DNA of 7,592 nucleotides from Saprospiraceae bacterium. Its GTDB lineage: Bacteria > Bacteroidota > Bacteroidia > Chitinophagales > Saprospiraceae. The position numbers were made by a program, and so were the translations under genes. Positions 1-7,592 of the stretch are shown piece after piece; positions within the stretch are counted from its first letter, which is position 1, and each line of letters begins with the position of its first letter. Where the stretch lies: the NCBI GenBank assembly GCA_007134625.1, contig SLKL01000029.1:1-7592 (forward strand), read 5' to 3'. The notes beneath the pieces were generated by a model. That model searched no databases, was not told the origin of the DNA, and saw only the letters and a program-made list of their open reading frames with translations.

Positions 1-189
1 CATACGAGACTTTCAGCATCAAATAGGTTGATGGCAAACTTTTCAAAAGAATTATCATTATAGAAGTACGTTTTCGTTCAACTCATGTCAACATATTAAA
101 TATTCAACTTAATTTTACAGTTAGGAATAGTTGAAGCCTAATTTTTTTTAAGTAATCAAATATCGGTATCTATAATACAACAAACAGCA

Positions 190-1089
190 ATGAATATCTT
201 TAAAATCGTAATATCTGTTTTCCTTTTAACTTTATTAATTTCTTGTGGTGGAAATAATGACAAAGATCCGGGTGAAATCAAAATTGATAGTGCTGACTTA
301 GAAAATGAATTAGATAGAGATGAAATTATTTTATTAGCAGAGGAATTACTGAAGAGTCCTTCCCTATTCCAATCCGACAGCACTAACGCCATAAAGTTAA
401 TGCGGTTAGTAGCACAAAATCGGCTTCGGGATCACTTCAGGAGATTAATGATTGGTTACTTTAAGAGCGCTGATCGAGAAAAGCTGCCTGATAATTTACT
501 TCTCCTGGCAGACATATTTCTTCATGACTTTGGGGATAGAAATACTGCTAATTTTATAAAATTAAATTTTGTCGAAGAATTCCCGAATGATCAGAGGTGG
601 GAGGAAGTAGCAGCTTCTATACCCGATAGAATGAAAAATTCAGAGGATGTAATGGAAGATGAATTCAGGGTCATTTTTTTACCTGATGGAGAATTAGAAA
701 GTCTTGTAGCAGCTAACAGGTTTATGATGTATTCTGAAATATATGCTATCAGCAAACCAGAAAACCCGGCCAGTCCAAAATATTTATTTAAGGCAGCAGA
801 AGTGGCAAATGCTCTTGATATGCAATCTAGAAGCGATTCAAATATCAGGTGGATGGTAAATGAATTCAGAGATCATGAGATTACACCTAATGCGTTATTT
901 TTCAAAGCTTTCCAAAGAGGTGAAATGGGTGAAGATAATATTCGCAGAATGCAATTGCTACAGGAATTTTTACTCCTTTACCCCGATCATGAGTTGGCTG
1001 AAAATGCAAGATTAATGATAAAGACAAGTGGCAAGAGTGGTGAGGATCTAATAAGATCATTCCAAGAAGATAAAAAAAAGGGAAGCTGA
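190..1089 (+). CDS. TPR-like lipoprotein of unknown function
   Basis: The 299-residue product starts with a lipoprotein signal peptide: Lys5, a hydrophobic run (residues 6-17), and the lipobox LISC with Cys19 as the predicted lipidated residue, followed by GGNNDKD. It should therefore be anchored to a membrane, probably the outer membrane. The rest is mostly charged and helical. Residues about 192-229 and 232-277 look like degenerate tetratricopeptide-type helix pairs; the second ends in a YPDHELAENA stretch and then GKSGEDLIRSF, a pattern typical of the C-termini of Bacteroidota TPR and YbgF-like lipoproteins. Residues 40-180 show no motif I recognise. The ATG at 190 is chosen because it gives the signal peptide directly; no Shine-Dalgarno sequence precedes it, as is usual in this phylum. 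It stands alone on the plus strand, convergent with the heme operon. A role as a protein-protein scaffold is inferred only from fold type; no function can be assigned. Confidence 0.85.
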   Translation: MNIFKIVISVFLLTLLISCGGNNDKDPGEIKIDSADLENELDRDEIILLAEELLKSPSLFQSDSTNAIKLMRLVAQNRLRDHFRRLMIGYFKSADREKLPDNLLLLADIFLHDFGDRNTANFIKLNFVEEFPNDQRWEEVAASIPDRMKNSEDVMEDEFRVIFLPDGELESLVAANRFMMYSEIYAISKPENPASPKYLFKAAEVANALDMQSRSDSNIRWMVNEFRDHEITPNALFFKAFQRGEMGEDNIRRMQLLQEFLLLYPDHELAENARLMIKTSGKSGEDLIRSFQEDKKKGS

Positions 1090-1109
1090 TTACCAACTCC
1101 CCTTTTTTG
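1072..1109. terminator. Bidirectional Rho-independent terminator between convergent genes
   Basis: AAAAAAGGG (1074-1082) can pair with CCCTTTTTT (1100-1108) around a 17-nt loop. Read on the plus strand the hairpin ends in a T run and serves the TPR-like lipoprotein gene. Read on the minus strand it also ends in a T run (the complement of 1072-1079), starting about 19 nt after the stop of the HmuY-family gene. The left arm lies within the last codons (Lys-Lys-Lys-Gly-Ser) and the stop region of the plus-strand gene. The stem is short in GC pairs and the loop is large, so termination strength is uncertain. Confidence 0.6.
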
Positions 1110-1126
1110 TTTATCGTTATTGACCT

Positions 1127-2224
1127 TTATATGGTAAGCCTTTCAAATAAAATCGAAGGATGTCCTCTTTCGCCGGTTTCACTTAATAAACCAACAAAAA
1201 TCAGCTTATAGAAAACATCATCTGCTGTTTTGACCACATAAAATCGATCAGATCTTACGGCAGTCTCACCACCAAATTGAGGATTTCCAATTGTTCTCCA
1301 TCCTGAACCTATCGTGCTGATGTCAGTATGGTATTCTACATTATCATCCGCTAGATTACCGGCACCAAAGGAGTTATACTCATCCAGGATATTAACATCT
1401 TCATCTTCAAACAATATTTCAGCAACTTCTACACCATGGCGGTTATGAAAGACGTAATCTCTAAAGGCATATGGAACCAGTACACCGGCGAAACGAAAAA
1501 GAGCTAATCCTGAGCTAAACGCAAGCTGCCATTCATCTTTAGGAGGCTCAACGTCAACTATACCTGTGTCAAAATTAAAGAAGTTAAAATTATATCCATT
1601 TCTTTTGGGTATTTCAACTGTCTGAAAATCATCAGAGTCAATAAGAGCATATTGTAATTGGTAGTTACCATCAACAATATTTACCTTTACTTTCATCCAC
1701 CCTCTGGGATTATCCTGCACACCCCAACCTCGATTGACAATGTGTACTAGATTTTGGTCAGAATTTTCACTAACTGCATTTATAGCAGTTTGATCTAAAT
1801 CACCATTCGAATTGTCAATCCAGTTTTGAGATTCCTGAAGCCAATCCGGTCGTGGATTTTCAAGTACTGCATTGAAAATGGCAAATTGATCCATTTGATT
1901 AATCAAATCTACAGTGTCCTGTGGACCAACGGCAGTAATATCATTTTTTTCAGTTGACTGTGCCATCATGAAAGCACCTGGATTTAAGACAACCCTATAG
2001 CCTGATTCACCTGAATAAAACCCTAAATCCCATGAATCCCGAGCTACCAAAGTTTGTTCAGATGTTTCAAGATTAACATAAACACTAAACGGCTCTGTGG
2101 GACCTCCCACCTCAACATCCATAACTACTGGATCAAGATTAACTCCATTACCATCGTCATCATCACTACAAGCAGTAAATAACAAGGCCATAATGACCAA
2201 TACAAATAAGTTTCTAAACATCAT
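1127..2224 (-). CDS. HmuY-family heme-binding surface lipoprotein
   Basis: The product is 365 residues with a lipoprotein signal peptide (lipobox FTAC, Cys19) followed at once by SDDDDG, which matches the acidic lipoprotein export signal that sends Bacteroidota lipoproteins to the cell surface. HmuY-family features are clear: YVNLETSEQTLVARDSWDLGF (48-69, split here as YVNLETSEQT at 48 and WDLGF at 65), then a YRVVLN strand (76-81). The C-terminal end has RFYVVKTADDVFYKL (327-341) and a GHPSILFERL tail. The core occurs twice: WDLGFYSG (65-72) and WQLAFSSG (232-239), each followed by a strand with a K-rich end (RGWMKVKV at 174; FYVVKTADD at 328). P. gingivalis HmuY is a shorter, single-module hemophore, so this protein looks two-lobed. 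It lies 6 bp after the TonB-dependent receptor gene and is surely co-transcribed. The start is the first of two ATGs (MM); no Shine-Dalgarno sequence is visible. Heme is the likely ligand by family, but binding residues are not identified with certainty. Confidence 0.88.
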   Translation of the reverse strand: MMFRNLFVLVIMALLFTACSDDDDGNGVNLDPVVMDVEVGGPTEPFSVYVNLETSEQTLVARDSWDLGFYSGESGYRVVLNPGAFMMAQSTEKNDITAVGPQDTVDLINQMDQFAIFNAVLENPRPDWLQESQNWIDNSNGDLDQTAINAVSENSDQNLVHIVNRGWGVQDNPRGWMKVKVNIVDGNYQLQYALIDSDDFQTVEIPKRNGYNFNFFNFDTGIVDVEPPKDEWQLAFSSGLALFRFAGVLVPYAFRDYVFHNRHGVEVAEILFEDEDVNILDEYNSFGAGNLADDNVEYHTDISTIGSGWRTIGNPQFGGETAVRSDRFYVVKTADDVFYKLIFVGLLSETGERGHPSILFERLTI

Positions 2225-2230
2225 TTTGAA

Positions 2231-4480
2231 TTATTTTAAAGAAAAGTTTAATTTTAAAAACAAAGTTCTCCCATAGGAGACATACTCTCTGTCACCGGAT
2301 GGGTGAATACTTCCCAGGGCTGGAGTACTGTTAATGTCGGTAACATCTAATATATTACGTACACCAAGAGTAGCTTGAAAACGATTACCGAATTTTCGGG
2401 AAACATTGGCATCCAACCAATGATAGGCATCAATTGAAGACAATTGTAACTCTTGTGTAACATCCTCAATGTCAGCAGCATAAACCGGTTGTTCTCCATA
2501 AAAGGTATAATTAAGTGCAAAATTCCATGGAGATGATCGTGGTATATATCTTATATTCATACCGGCTTCAGGTGAATACAGAAATCCGGGATTATCAGAT
2601 TCGTCACTCAAAACGTTTTTCCTTCCTGTATAGCTGAAAGATGGTCTGATTGTAAGTCCTTTATATTCGTAATCAAGGGAAAGTCGAACTCCAACTGACT
2701 CGAACAGGCTTTGATTGATCAGAGTTGTATTTAATGGATTCTGAACAGATCGTCCATAGGTAATCTGGTCGTATATATAATTGTAAAAAAGGTCAACTGA
2801 CCAGTTGAGTGTGTTAGAAAAAACTTTATTAGTAAAGGAATTCAGGTTTAAACTGAAGTGATGACCTTTTTCTGCCATTAAATTCTCATTACCTATTACC
2901 CTGTGATTAGAGTCAAAGAACTCAAAGTACATTTCTCTTAATGAAGGTGCGCGGTAGCCCCTTCCATAAGCAAATCGAATACCCAAACCTGAAAATGCAT
3001 CATATTTTATATTTAAAGATGGTATTATTGGTGAAGGATGCAATTGATTATGCGTATATCGAATACCGGGGCGGATTACAAGTTGCGGTGTGAGTTCATA
3101 TTCAAAGCTTCCAAATATGGCTAATTCATAAACCGAGCGAGACTTTTCATCTATCAATCGACCTCCTTCGATTTTTTCGTATTCAAAGCCGTATCCCAAT
3201 TGAGTCCTGAATCTATCACCAGCCAAAAAATTCAATACTGATCTATTCTGAAAACTGATCAATGATGTAAAATCAAAAGCACCCTCTGCCATCGATGGTT
3301 GAGAAGTGCCGTTGTTTATATTTACCGCCATTTGCGTCTTTTCTCTTGTGTAATCAGTAAGTGCAAAAGTAGATTCTAACCTTCCAAAATTCTCAATACT
3401 TCTCCCTGCATGAAACTGATACAGAAAACGCTGTGTATGCCACCTGTCATCTAAAGCTACAGGACGAACAATGCCAACGGGCTCTCCGGGTGCATCAATC
3501 ACTTCATCCAGAAAGTCTAAACGAAACCGTAGGTTCCATAGATTGGGACGGTAATGAACACCAATATTGGCTTGTATAGCTTCTTTCGGTTTCCATAGCA
3601 TAGCTCTTTTTGTCAACTCACCTCTATTACCATGAAAAAGATTCCTGGAAAATCCACCGGAAAATTGAATAGGAATTGATTCAGGTCCATATGAAGAGCT
3701 AATTGAAAAATTATGGATTCCACTGTTCCACCCGTAATTCTTACCTACGGTTTCTTCATGAATAGTTGCTCCTAAGGTTAAACCCCTTCCGTAATTGTTT
3801 TTTGTAATGATATTTACTACACCTGCCATAGCATTACTACCGTATAATACGGACATTGGTCCTTCTACAATTTCAATTTTTTCTATCTGATTTATTGGGA
3901 TGTGGGAAAAATCAAAATCATCACTTGTTCGTCCATTGACAGGAATCCCATCGAGTAAAACTAAAAGATTGTTTCCTGATACACCTTGAAGACTAAAGGA
4001 TTGCTTTCCCTGGCGGATGTCGTAAAATGATCTGAAATTAAGTTGATGAAGTAAAACATCGTTTATGTCTCTAGCAGCAAATAATCCCAGTTCTTCGCTA
4101 TCAATAGACCTAACTACATATACTGACTTAGCAGCAGATTGTGGTTGATATTGACCGGTTACCACTACTTCTCTCAAACTGTGATCAGTGGGGCTCAGGT
4201 AAACTACATGATCCGCAGAGGAAATAGTATCTGCATAATAAATATAATTCATATGACTAGCCGCTAAAATATAGAAGTCATCAGATACAGGAAACTCGAT
4301 ACTTCCATCTCGGGCAGAAACTATGTAATGTACAATATTCGTATTAAGCCCACGAATTTCAACAAAAACCTGAGGAACAGGCTCTTCCGTATCTCGGTCT
4401 AAGATAAAAACGGATTGTGCCTCTACACCAAGGTGTAAAACTGATAAAACTATCGATATATAAAATACAAACTTCATCAT
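2231..4480 (-). CDS. TonB-dependent outer-membrane receptor, probably heme (HmuR-like)
   Basis: The predicted protein is 749 residues. It has a signal peptide (about 1-22, cleaved near VEAQ), a carboxypeptidase-regulatory-like beta-sandwich (about 23-100), a TonB-box-like REVVVTG (103-109), a plug domain (about 113-226, with LVLLDGIPVNG, IEIVEGPMSVLYGSNAMAGVVNI-type plug signatures) and a beta-barrel ending in YGRTLFLKLNFSLK with an aromatic-rich last strand. A heme-receptor box is visible in the barrel: YRAP at 509-512, His526, then NENL at 531-534, corresponding to the FRAP/YRAP-His-NPNL region of HmuR and HemR. It would import heme or a similar ligand across the outer membrane using TonB-ExbBD energy. 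The reading frame stays open to a TTG at 4504, but ATG at 4480 is preferred: it starts the signal peptide cleanly and a promoter element overlaps the region upstream. ATG at 4477 is an alternative. The gene leads an operon with the HmuY-family gene. The substrate is inferred from the box and neighbour. Confidence 0.9.
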   Translation of the reverse strand: MMKFVFYISIVLSVLHLGVEAQSVFILDRDTEEPVPQVFVEIRGLNTNIVHYIVSARDGSIEFPVSDDFYILAASHMNYIYYADTISSADHVVYLSPTDHSLREVVVTGQYQPQSAAKSVYVVRSIDSEELGLFAARDINDVLLHQLNFRSFYDIRQGKQSFSLQGVSGNNLLVLLDGIPVNGRTSDDFDFSHIPINQIEKIEIVEGPMSVLYGSNAMAGVVNIITKNNYGRGLTLGATIHEETVGKNYGWNSGIHNFSISSSYGPESIPIQFSGGFSRNLFHGNRGELTKRAMLWKPKEAIQANIGVHYRPNLWNLRFRLDFLDEVIDAPGEPVGIVRPVALDDRWHTQRFLYQFHAGRSIENFGRLESTFALTDYTREKTQMAVNINNGTSQPSMAEGAFDFTSLISFQNRSVLNFLAGDRFRTQLGYGFEYEKIEGGRLIDEKSRSVYELAIFGSFEYELTPQLVIRPGIRYTHNQLHPSPIIPSLNIKYDAFSGLGIRFAYGRGYRAPSLREMYFEFFDSNHRVIGNENLMAEKGHHFSLNLNSFTNKVFSNTLNWSVDLFYNYIYDQITYGRSVQNPLNTTLINQSLFESVGVRLSLDYEYKGLTIRPSFSYTGRKNVLSDESDNPGFLYSPEAGMNIRYIPRSSPWNFALNYTFYGEQPVYAADIEDVTQELQLSSIDAYHWLDANVSRKFGNRFQATLGVRNILDVTDINSTPALGSIHPSGDREYVSYGRTLFLKLNFSLK

Positions 4481-4487
4481 TACGGTG

Positions 4488-4495
4488 CAAAGGTA
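4488..4495 (-). promoter_or_regulatory. Bacteroidota-type -7 promoter element for the heme operon
   Basis: Read on the minus strand this is TACCTTTG followed by CACCGTA and the receptor ATG, an exact match to the Bacteroidota consensus TAnnTTTG. A -33 TTG at the usual spacing is not present; the trinucleotide there is ATG. With the element only 7 nt before the start codon, the transcript would have almost no 5' leader. No Fur-box-like palindrome was recognised around it. Confidence 0.6.
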
Positions 4496-4574
4496 AAGTG
4501 ACAATACAGCACAGCATACTACGAAAAATGAAAAGCATAACTTTATGAAAAAAAGGCTGTCAGATAAATGTCAT

Positions 4575-4609
4575 AAAAAAAGGGCAATTGTAAATACAAC
4601 TGCCCTTTT
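4575..4609 (-). terminator. Rho-independent terminator of rpoC
   Basis: On the minus strand the sequence folds into a 14-bp stem (4609-4596 with 4591-4578) around the 4-nt loop ATTT. The stem contains the GGGCA/TGCCC core and one G-U wobble, and the 3' arm runs into seven consecutive T residues. It begins 26 nt after the rpoC stop codon. On the plus strand the wobble position becomes an A-C mismatch, so the structure is better suited to terminating rpoC than to stopping plus-strand transcripts. It separates the rpoC transcript from the heme operon promoter just downstream. Confidence 0.85.
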
Positions 4610-4634
4610 GCTTATTAATTAGGTTTTGGAAATA

Positions 4635-7592
4635 TTAGTTATCCGACTTTGAAGAAAGTTCCTTTGGCAAAACAAGGATGTCATCAAACTTCCTCATACC
4701 TGTACCGGCAGGAATCTTTTTACCTACAATAACATTTTCTTTCAAACCATTTAGAATATCCTTTTTCGCTGACATAGCTGCAGTACTGAGTACTTTAGTT
4801 GTCTCCTGGAAAGAAGCTGCTGAAATCCACGACTCAGTTCCAAGCGAAGATTTAGTGATACCCTGTAGAATCGCACTGGAAGTCGCAGGAATCGCATCTC
4901 TGTATTCTACCAGCTTTAAGTCTTTACGTTTCAAAAGTGAATTTTCTTCTCTTAATTGTCTCAGACTTACAATTTGCCCTGGTCTTAAATTTTGACTGTC
5001 ACCTGAATCTACTATTACTTTCTTGTCAAAAATCCAGTCATTTTGTTCAAGGAAATCATACTTTTCTACAGCCTCACCCTCAAGGAAAGAAGTATCTCCC
5101 GGATCCTCAATTTGGACTCTTCTCATCATCTGTCTAACGATTACCTCAATGTGCTTATCATTGATGGCAATACCCTGAGAACGATAAACTTCCTGTACTT
5201 CATTCACAAGGTAGGACTGTACTGCATAAGGTCCTTTAATGGCAAGTATGTCGACAGCTGATATAGAACCTTCAGACAATTGCATACCGGCTCTAACGAA
5301 ATCACCTTCCTGAACGAGTATGTGCTTAGATAGACCAATCAAATACTTTCTTTTTTGACTTGTTCTCTCATCTTCAACAAATACCTCCCGGTTACCTCTC
5401 TTTATTTTTCCAAAGCTTACAATTCCGTCTATTTCAGAAACAACAGCCGGATTGGATGGATTTCTAGCTTCGAATAGTTCTGTAACCCTTGGTAAACCAC
5501 CGGTGATATCCTGAATCGCACCAAGCTTTCTTGGAATCTTAGCTAACTTCTCACCCGCAGTAATCTCCTGTCCCTCATTAACGGATAGATAGGCACCAAC
5601 AGGAAGGTTATAGTTTTTCAATACCTCGCCATCCGGTGATAGAATTTTAATTTCAGGGATTTTTCTCTTATTCTTAGACTCGATAATTACTTTTTCCGCA
5701 TAACCGGTCTGGTCATCCTTTTCTGTCCGGTAAGTAACATTTTCTTCAATTGAAGAAAATCCAATAATTCCTGAAAACTCGGAAATAATCACACTGTTAA
5801 ATGGATCCCAAGAACACAAACGCTCTCCTCTTGCCACTTTCTGTCCTTCTTTTACATAAAGAGTAGAACCATAAGGAGCATAGCTTGAAGATAAAACTTT
5901 ATCTGTTTCAGGATCTACAATTCTGATCTCCCCTGATCGTGACAGAATTACTGAATGATCAGAATCAGCATCGTCAGTTACACGTAGATTATCGAATACA
6001 ATAGTACCGGCTTGTTTAGCAGTTAATTCAGATTCTTGCTGTGAAACAGAGGCCACACCACCGACGTGGAAGGTACGCAGGGTCAACTGTGTACCGGGCT
6101 CACCAATACTCTGTGCAGCAATGATTCCAACGGCATCTCCCGTCTCAGCTACCCTACCATTAGCCAGGTTTTTACCATAACACTTGGTACAAACACCTCT
6201 TTTTGTTTCACAAGTCAATACAGATCTAATATTCACCGCCTCGATGCCTACTTTATCAATTTCCTTTGCTATTTTTTCTGTAATATATTCTCCCTCACCA
6301 ACAATAATCTCATCTGTATCCGGATGCAAAACATTATTCAAAGAGAATCGACCTACTATCCTGTTAGAAAGCGGTTCAATAACTTTATCCTTATCTCTTA
6401 AGGCAGTCATTTCAATTCCTCTCAAGGTATCACAATCCTCTTCAAGGATAACAACATCCTGAGAAACGTCAACCAACCTTCTTGTCAAATAACCGGCATC
6501 TGCTGTTTTTAAGGCTGTATCCGCAAGACCTTTTCTGGCACCGTGAGTTGAGATAAAGTACTCTAGAACTGAAAGTCCGTTCATAAAGTTAGAGAGAATC
6601 GGGTTCTCAATAATCGCACCTCCCGTGTCACCGGATTTTCTTGGCTTTGCCATCAGTCCTCTAAGACCACACAACTGCTTAATCTGTTGTTTACTACCAC
6701 GTGCGCCGGAGTGAAGCATCATGTAAACTGAGTTAAATCCTTGCTTGTGATCTGCCAATTCGTTCATCAGGTTATCAGTGATGGTATTATCGGCAAATGT
6801 CCACTTATCAATAATCTGATTGTAGCGTTCATTATTGGTGATAAGTCCCATATTGTAGTTATCCCAAACTTCATCTACCTCAGACTGTGCCTCCTCAAGA
6901 ATATTTCCTTTTACCGTTGGCTCAATAAGATCTCCAAGGTTAAACGACAATCCTCCTTTGAAAGACCAGTAGAACCCCATATCCTTAATTTTGTCAAGGA
7001 ATGCAGCAGTTTCATTAAATCCAGTACGGTTAATAATTTCTGCGATTACCTTCTTAAGGTTTTTCTTGGTCAATAATTCATTGACATATGGAAGTCCTTC
7101 AGGAATAGCTTCATTAAAAATAATTCTACCAATGGTAGTCTCAACTCTTTTTTCAACTATGCTTCCATCCTCGTCTTCAACAGGAACCCTAACTGTAACA
7201 GGAGCGTGTAATTCTACCCTTCCTTCGTTATAAGCGATTCTCGCTTCTTCAGGTGAGTAAAACTTGGAGCCCTCTCCAAGTACTGAAATTTCTTTAGTTC
7301 CTTTCTTAGCTTTTGTCAAATAATAAAGACCCAAAACCATATCCTGAGAAGGAAGTGTTACCGGGGACCCATCCTGTGGGTTCAACATATTATGCGCTGA
7401 AAGCAAAAGTACCTGCGCTTCCAATATAGCAGCGTGGCTAAGTGGTACGTGAACTGCCATCTGATCACCGTCGAAATCGGCATTAAATGCACCACATACA
7501 AGCGGATGTAATTGAATTGCCTTGCCTTCAATCAATTGTGGCTGAAAAGCTTGAATTGAAAGTCGGTGAAGAGTAGGTGCCCTGTTTAATAA
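4635..7592 (-). CDS. rpoC: RNA polymerase beta' subunit, C-terminal 985 codons (5' end off window)
   Basis: The frame is open to the window edge: [11 protein letters not shown] is encoded by the last bases, so the gene continues beyond 7592 and roughly the first 440 residues are missing. Numbered from the first complete codon here, the catalytic magnesium-binding NADFDGDQM lies at 37-45 (Asp39, Asp41, Asp43). The F-loop ([13 protein letters not shown]) is at 305-317 and the bridge helix at about 338-376. The second zinc site is Cys387, Cys461, Cys468 and Cys471, with the same 74-7-3 spacing as E. coli. The trigger loop begins [13 protein letters not shown] (500-512). An SI3-type insertion with sandwich-barrel modules follows (about 515-690), before [18 protein letters not shown]. 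The C-terminus carries the conserved [14 protein letters not shown] segment. beta' forms the active centre of transcription with beta, alpha and omega. No lesion is visible. The gene ends in a strong terminator, with no further gene of the operon after it. Confidence 0.99.
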   Translation of the reverse strand, partial: LLNRAPTLHRLSIQAFQPQLIEGKAIQLHPLVCGAFNADFDGDQMAVHVPLSHAAILEAQVLLLSAHNMLNPQDGSPVTLPSQDMVLGLYYLTKAKKGTKEISVLGEGSKFYSPEEARIAYNEGRVELHAPVTVRVPVEDEDGSIVEKRVETTIGRIIFNEAIPEGLPYVNELLTKKNLKKVIAEIINRTGFNETAAFLDKIKDMGFYWSFKGGLSFNLGDLIEPTVKGNILEEAQSEVDEVWDNYNMGLITNNERYNQIIDKWTFADNTITDNLMNELADHKQGFNSVYMMLHSGARGSKQQIKQLCGLRGLMAKPRKSGDTGGAIIENPILSNFMNGLSVLEYFISTHGARKGLADTALKTADAGYLTRRLVDVSQDVVILEEDCDTLRGIEMTALRDKDKVIEPLSNRIVGRFSLNNVLHPDTDEIIVGEGEYITEKIAKEIDKVGIEAVNIRSVLTCETKRGVCTKCYGKNLANGRVAETGDAVGIIAAQSIGEPGTQLTLRTFHVGGVASVSQQESELTAKQAGTIVFDNLRVTDDADSDHSVILSRSGEIRIVDPETDKVLSSSYAPYGSTLYVKEGQKVARGERLCSWDPFNSVIISEFSGIIGFSSIEENVTYRTEKDDQTGYAEKVIIESKNKRKIPEIKILSPDGEVLKNYNLPVGAYLSVNEGQEITAGEKLAKIPRKLGAIQDITGGLPRVTELFEARNPSNPAVVSEIDGIVSFGKIKRGNREVFVEDERTSQKRKYLIGLSKHILVQEGDFVRAGMQLSEGSISAVDILAIKGPYAVQSYLVNEVQEVYRSQGIAINDKHIEVIVRQMMRRVQIEDPGDTSFLEGEAVEKYDFLEQNDWIFDKKVIVDSGDSQNLRPGQIVSLRQLREENSLLKRKDLKLVEYRDAIPATSSAILQGITKSSLGTESWISAASFQETTKVLSTAAMSAKKDILNGLKENVIVGKKIPAGTGMRKFDDILVLPKELSSKSDN

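Larger units (their letters stand above)
4481..4634. other. Intergenic gap holding rpoC terminator and heme-operon promoter
   Basis: This 154-bp stretch has no credible gene. It contains the rpoC hairpin terminator in its right half and the -7 element of the receptor operon at its left end. The middle (about 4505-4574) is A-rich on the plus strand and contains two similar runs, ATGAAAAAAAGG and CATAAAAAAAGGG, which I read as chance A-tract similarity plus the terminator arm rather than a true repeat. Upstream regulatory sites for iron or heme control, if present, would have to lie here. Confidence 0.7.

Noticed and set aside
1..63. Short open frames at the left edge: on the plus strand a 20-codon tail ending TAG at 61-63, and on the minus strand a protein-like frame (TKTYFYNDNSFEKFAINLFD) or an ATG-started frame from about 58.
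   Set aside because: The readings compete and all are cut by the window edge. The protein-like minus frame has an in-frame stop just upstream and no start codon before the edge. None can be called as a gene.
64..189. Possible promoter for the plus-strand lipoprotein gene (AT-rich, with TATAAT-like bases near 170-175).
   Set aside because: No TAnnTTTG element with a suitably spaced TTG was found, and AT-rich DNA gives such hexamers by chance.
156..1096. Minus-strand open frames of 64-78 codons opposite the TPR-like lipoprotein gene.
   Set aside because: They overlap a gene with a clear signal peptide and consistent coding character, and have no recognisable content.
2231..4504. TTG at 4504 as the start of the TonB-dependent receptor.
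   Set aside because: It adds eight residues ahead of a normal signal peptide, and the promoter element lies inside that stretch; ATG at 4480 is far more likely.
4505..4560. A Fur or other iron-responsive operator upstream of the heme operon.
   Set aside because: No palindrome resembling a Fur box could be seen by eye, so regulation by iron is plausible but not supported by the sequence.
4545..4622. A 25-codon plus-strand open frame (MKKRLSDKC...) in the gap between rpoC and the receptor gene.
   Set aside because: It runs straight through the rpoC terminator hairpin, has no start signals and is explained by A-tracts.
4678..7233. Several plus-strand open frames of about 66-111 codons opposite rpoC.
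   Set aside because: They are antisense to the highly conserved rpoC frame, show no domain or coding character of their own and are shadows of it.
1..7592. Mobile elements, CRISPR arrays, tRNA or rRNA genes, integration sites.
   Set aside because: No transposase, terminal inverted repeats, spaced direct repeats or tRNA-like folds were recognised, and the window is fully explained by four genes and short intergenic gaps.

Overview
The window looks like ordinary chromosomal DNA from a member of the Bacteroidota, most likely a Cytophagales- or Flavobacteriia-like organism. The evidence is a heme-type TonB-dependent receptor with an N-terminal carboxypeptidase-regulatory-like domain, a HmuY-family lipoprotein with a CSDDDD export signal, a TAnnTTTG-type -7 promoter element, no Shine-Dalgarno sequences before the genes, and AT-rich DNA. 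Genus and species cannot be read from the sequence.

Layout, left to right. Positions 1-189 hold no gene I can defend. Positions 190-1089 (+) encode a 299-residue lipoprotein with a helical TPR-like C-terminus and unknown function. A shared, probably bidirectional terminator (about 1072-1109) separates it from a convergent two-gene operon on the minus strand. That operon, in transcription order, is a TonB-dependent receptor (4480-2231) followed after 6 bp by a HmuY-family surface lipoprotein (2224-1127). Its promoter lies in the 154-bp gap 4481-4634, where a TACCTTTG element sits only 7 nt before the receptor ATG. The same gap holds a strong 14-bp hairpin terminator for the next gene. From 4635 to the window edge at 7592 (minus) is the C-terminal 985 codons of rpoC, the RNA polymerase beta' subunit, entering the window just before the catalytic NADFDGDQM motif.

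How the genes work together. The receptor and HmuY-like protein form a plausible heme-acquisition pair: a surface lipoprotein that captures heme or another ligand, and an outer-membrane channel that imports it using TonB energy. rpoC is an unrelated housekeeping gene insulated by its terminator. The TPR-like lipoprotein has no visible functional link to either.

I found no clear novel system. The points most worth a second look are the two-module architecture of the HmuY-like protein, the near-leaderless promoter arrangement of the heme operon, the receptor-first gene order, and the NENL variant of the receptor's heme box. There is no mobile element, CRISPR array, tRNA or rRNA in the window.
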